Assembly: GCA_951801155.1 (NCBI GenBank)
Contig: CATOLK010000084.1
Location: forward strand, 1-5,227
DNA from: an uncultured Rickettsiales bacterium
GTDB lineage: Bacteria > Pseudomonadota > Alphaproteobacteria > Rickettsiales > UBA1997
Reading direction: 5' to 3'
DNA: 5,227 bases
Of the stretch, positions 5,133 to 5,227 are shown one piece after another (the first letter of the stretch is position 1; each line of letters starts with the position of its first letter). The translations under genes and the position numbers were made by a program. The notes beneath the pieces are model-generated. The model had not been told where the DNA came from, did not search any database, and saw nothing but the letters and a program-made list of their open reading frames with translations.

Positions 5133-5227
5133 GTGGTTTTTGTATTTAATTGGCACCGCCTATTTATACATTAAATTATTAAATAATTAAAATATTTTTT
5201 TATTTAATATTTTTATTATTTATGTTT
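5133..5227. other. AT-rich intergenic DNA upstream of rpsP
   Basis: No gene is visible here. The only departure from A/T is TGGCACCGCC at 5151-5160, about 20 bases upstream of the rpsP -35 candidate. At 5174-5188 there is a 7-bp A/T palindrome (AATTATT, A, AATAATT) followed at a short distance by T-rich DNA. It could be chance, or a weak terminator for a gene ending beyond the window. Confidence 0.45.

Overview
This is an extremely AT-rich window. Lys, Asn, Ile and Phe dominate the proteins, and most non-coding DNA is A/T. Together with two proteins of alphaproteobacterial type, this points to a reduced-genome alphaproteobacterium, most likely a host-associated lineage of the Rickettsiales or Holosporales kind. 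The two marker proteins are a glutathione-S-transferase-fold protein with the C-terminal tail of FzlA and an EnvZ-like sensor kinase with the alphaproteobacterial H-box context. The lineage assignment is inference from composition and protein style, not from a database match.

Layout, left to right. Positions 1-173 hold no convincing gene. Positions 174-2787 carry a compact minus-strand operon, read right to left: an FzlA-like GST-fold protein (TTG start), an EnvZ-like histidine kinase, and lspA (lipoprotein signal peptidase). The kinase ATG directly follows the GST stop codon. The lspA Shine-Dalgarno overlaps the kinase stop codon, so the three genes look translationally coupled. All three act at or near the envelope: division and constriction, envelope sensing, and lipoprotein maturation.

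Positions 2788-2922 are a divergent intergenic region with a near-consensus sigma70-type promoter (TTGACT, 18 bp, TATAAT) pointing right. It drives a lone plus-strand gene (2923-3777) for a 284-residue protein of unrecognised family. Its H...D...Q...C arrangement resembles clan CE cysteine peptidases (Ulp1/SENP/YopJ-like), so it is a candidate secreted effector. Seven bases beyond its stop, in convergent orientation, ends a minus-strand gene (3785-4663) for a zeta-toxin-like P-loop kinase. That kinase has an intact Walker A motif but altered residues at positions that are normally catalytic, and no antitoxin gene is next to it.

The right end is rpsP (ribosomal protein S16, minus strand, 4721-5041). 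It has its own upstream promoter candidate and a clean intrinsic terminator (4682-4710), so it appears to be monocistronic and not part of an rpsP-rimM-trmD-rplS operon. The remaining 186 bases (5042-5227) are the rpsP leader and promoter followed by featureless AT-rich DNA.

The picture is one of housekeeping genes flanking a small accessory pair (candidate CE-clan effector and zeta-like kinase). That pair is the part of the window most likely to hold something not yet described.
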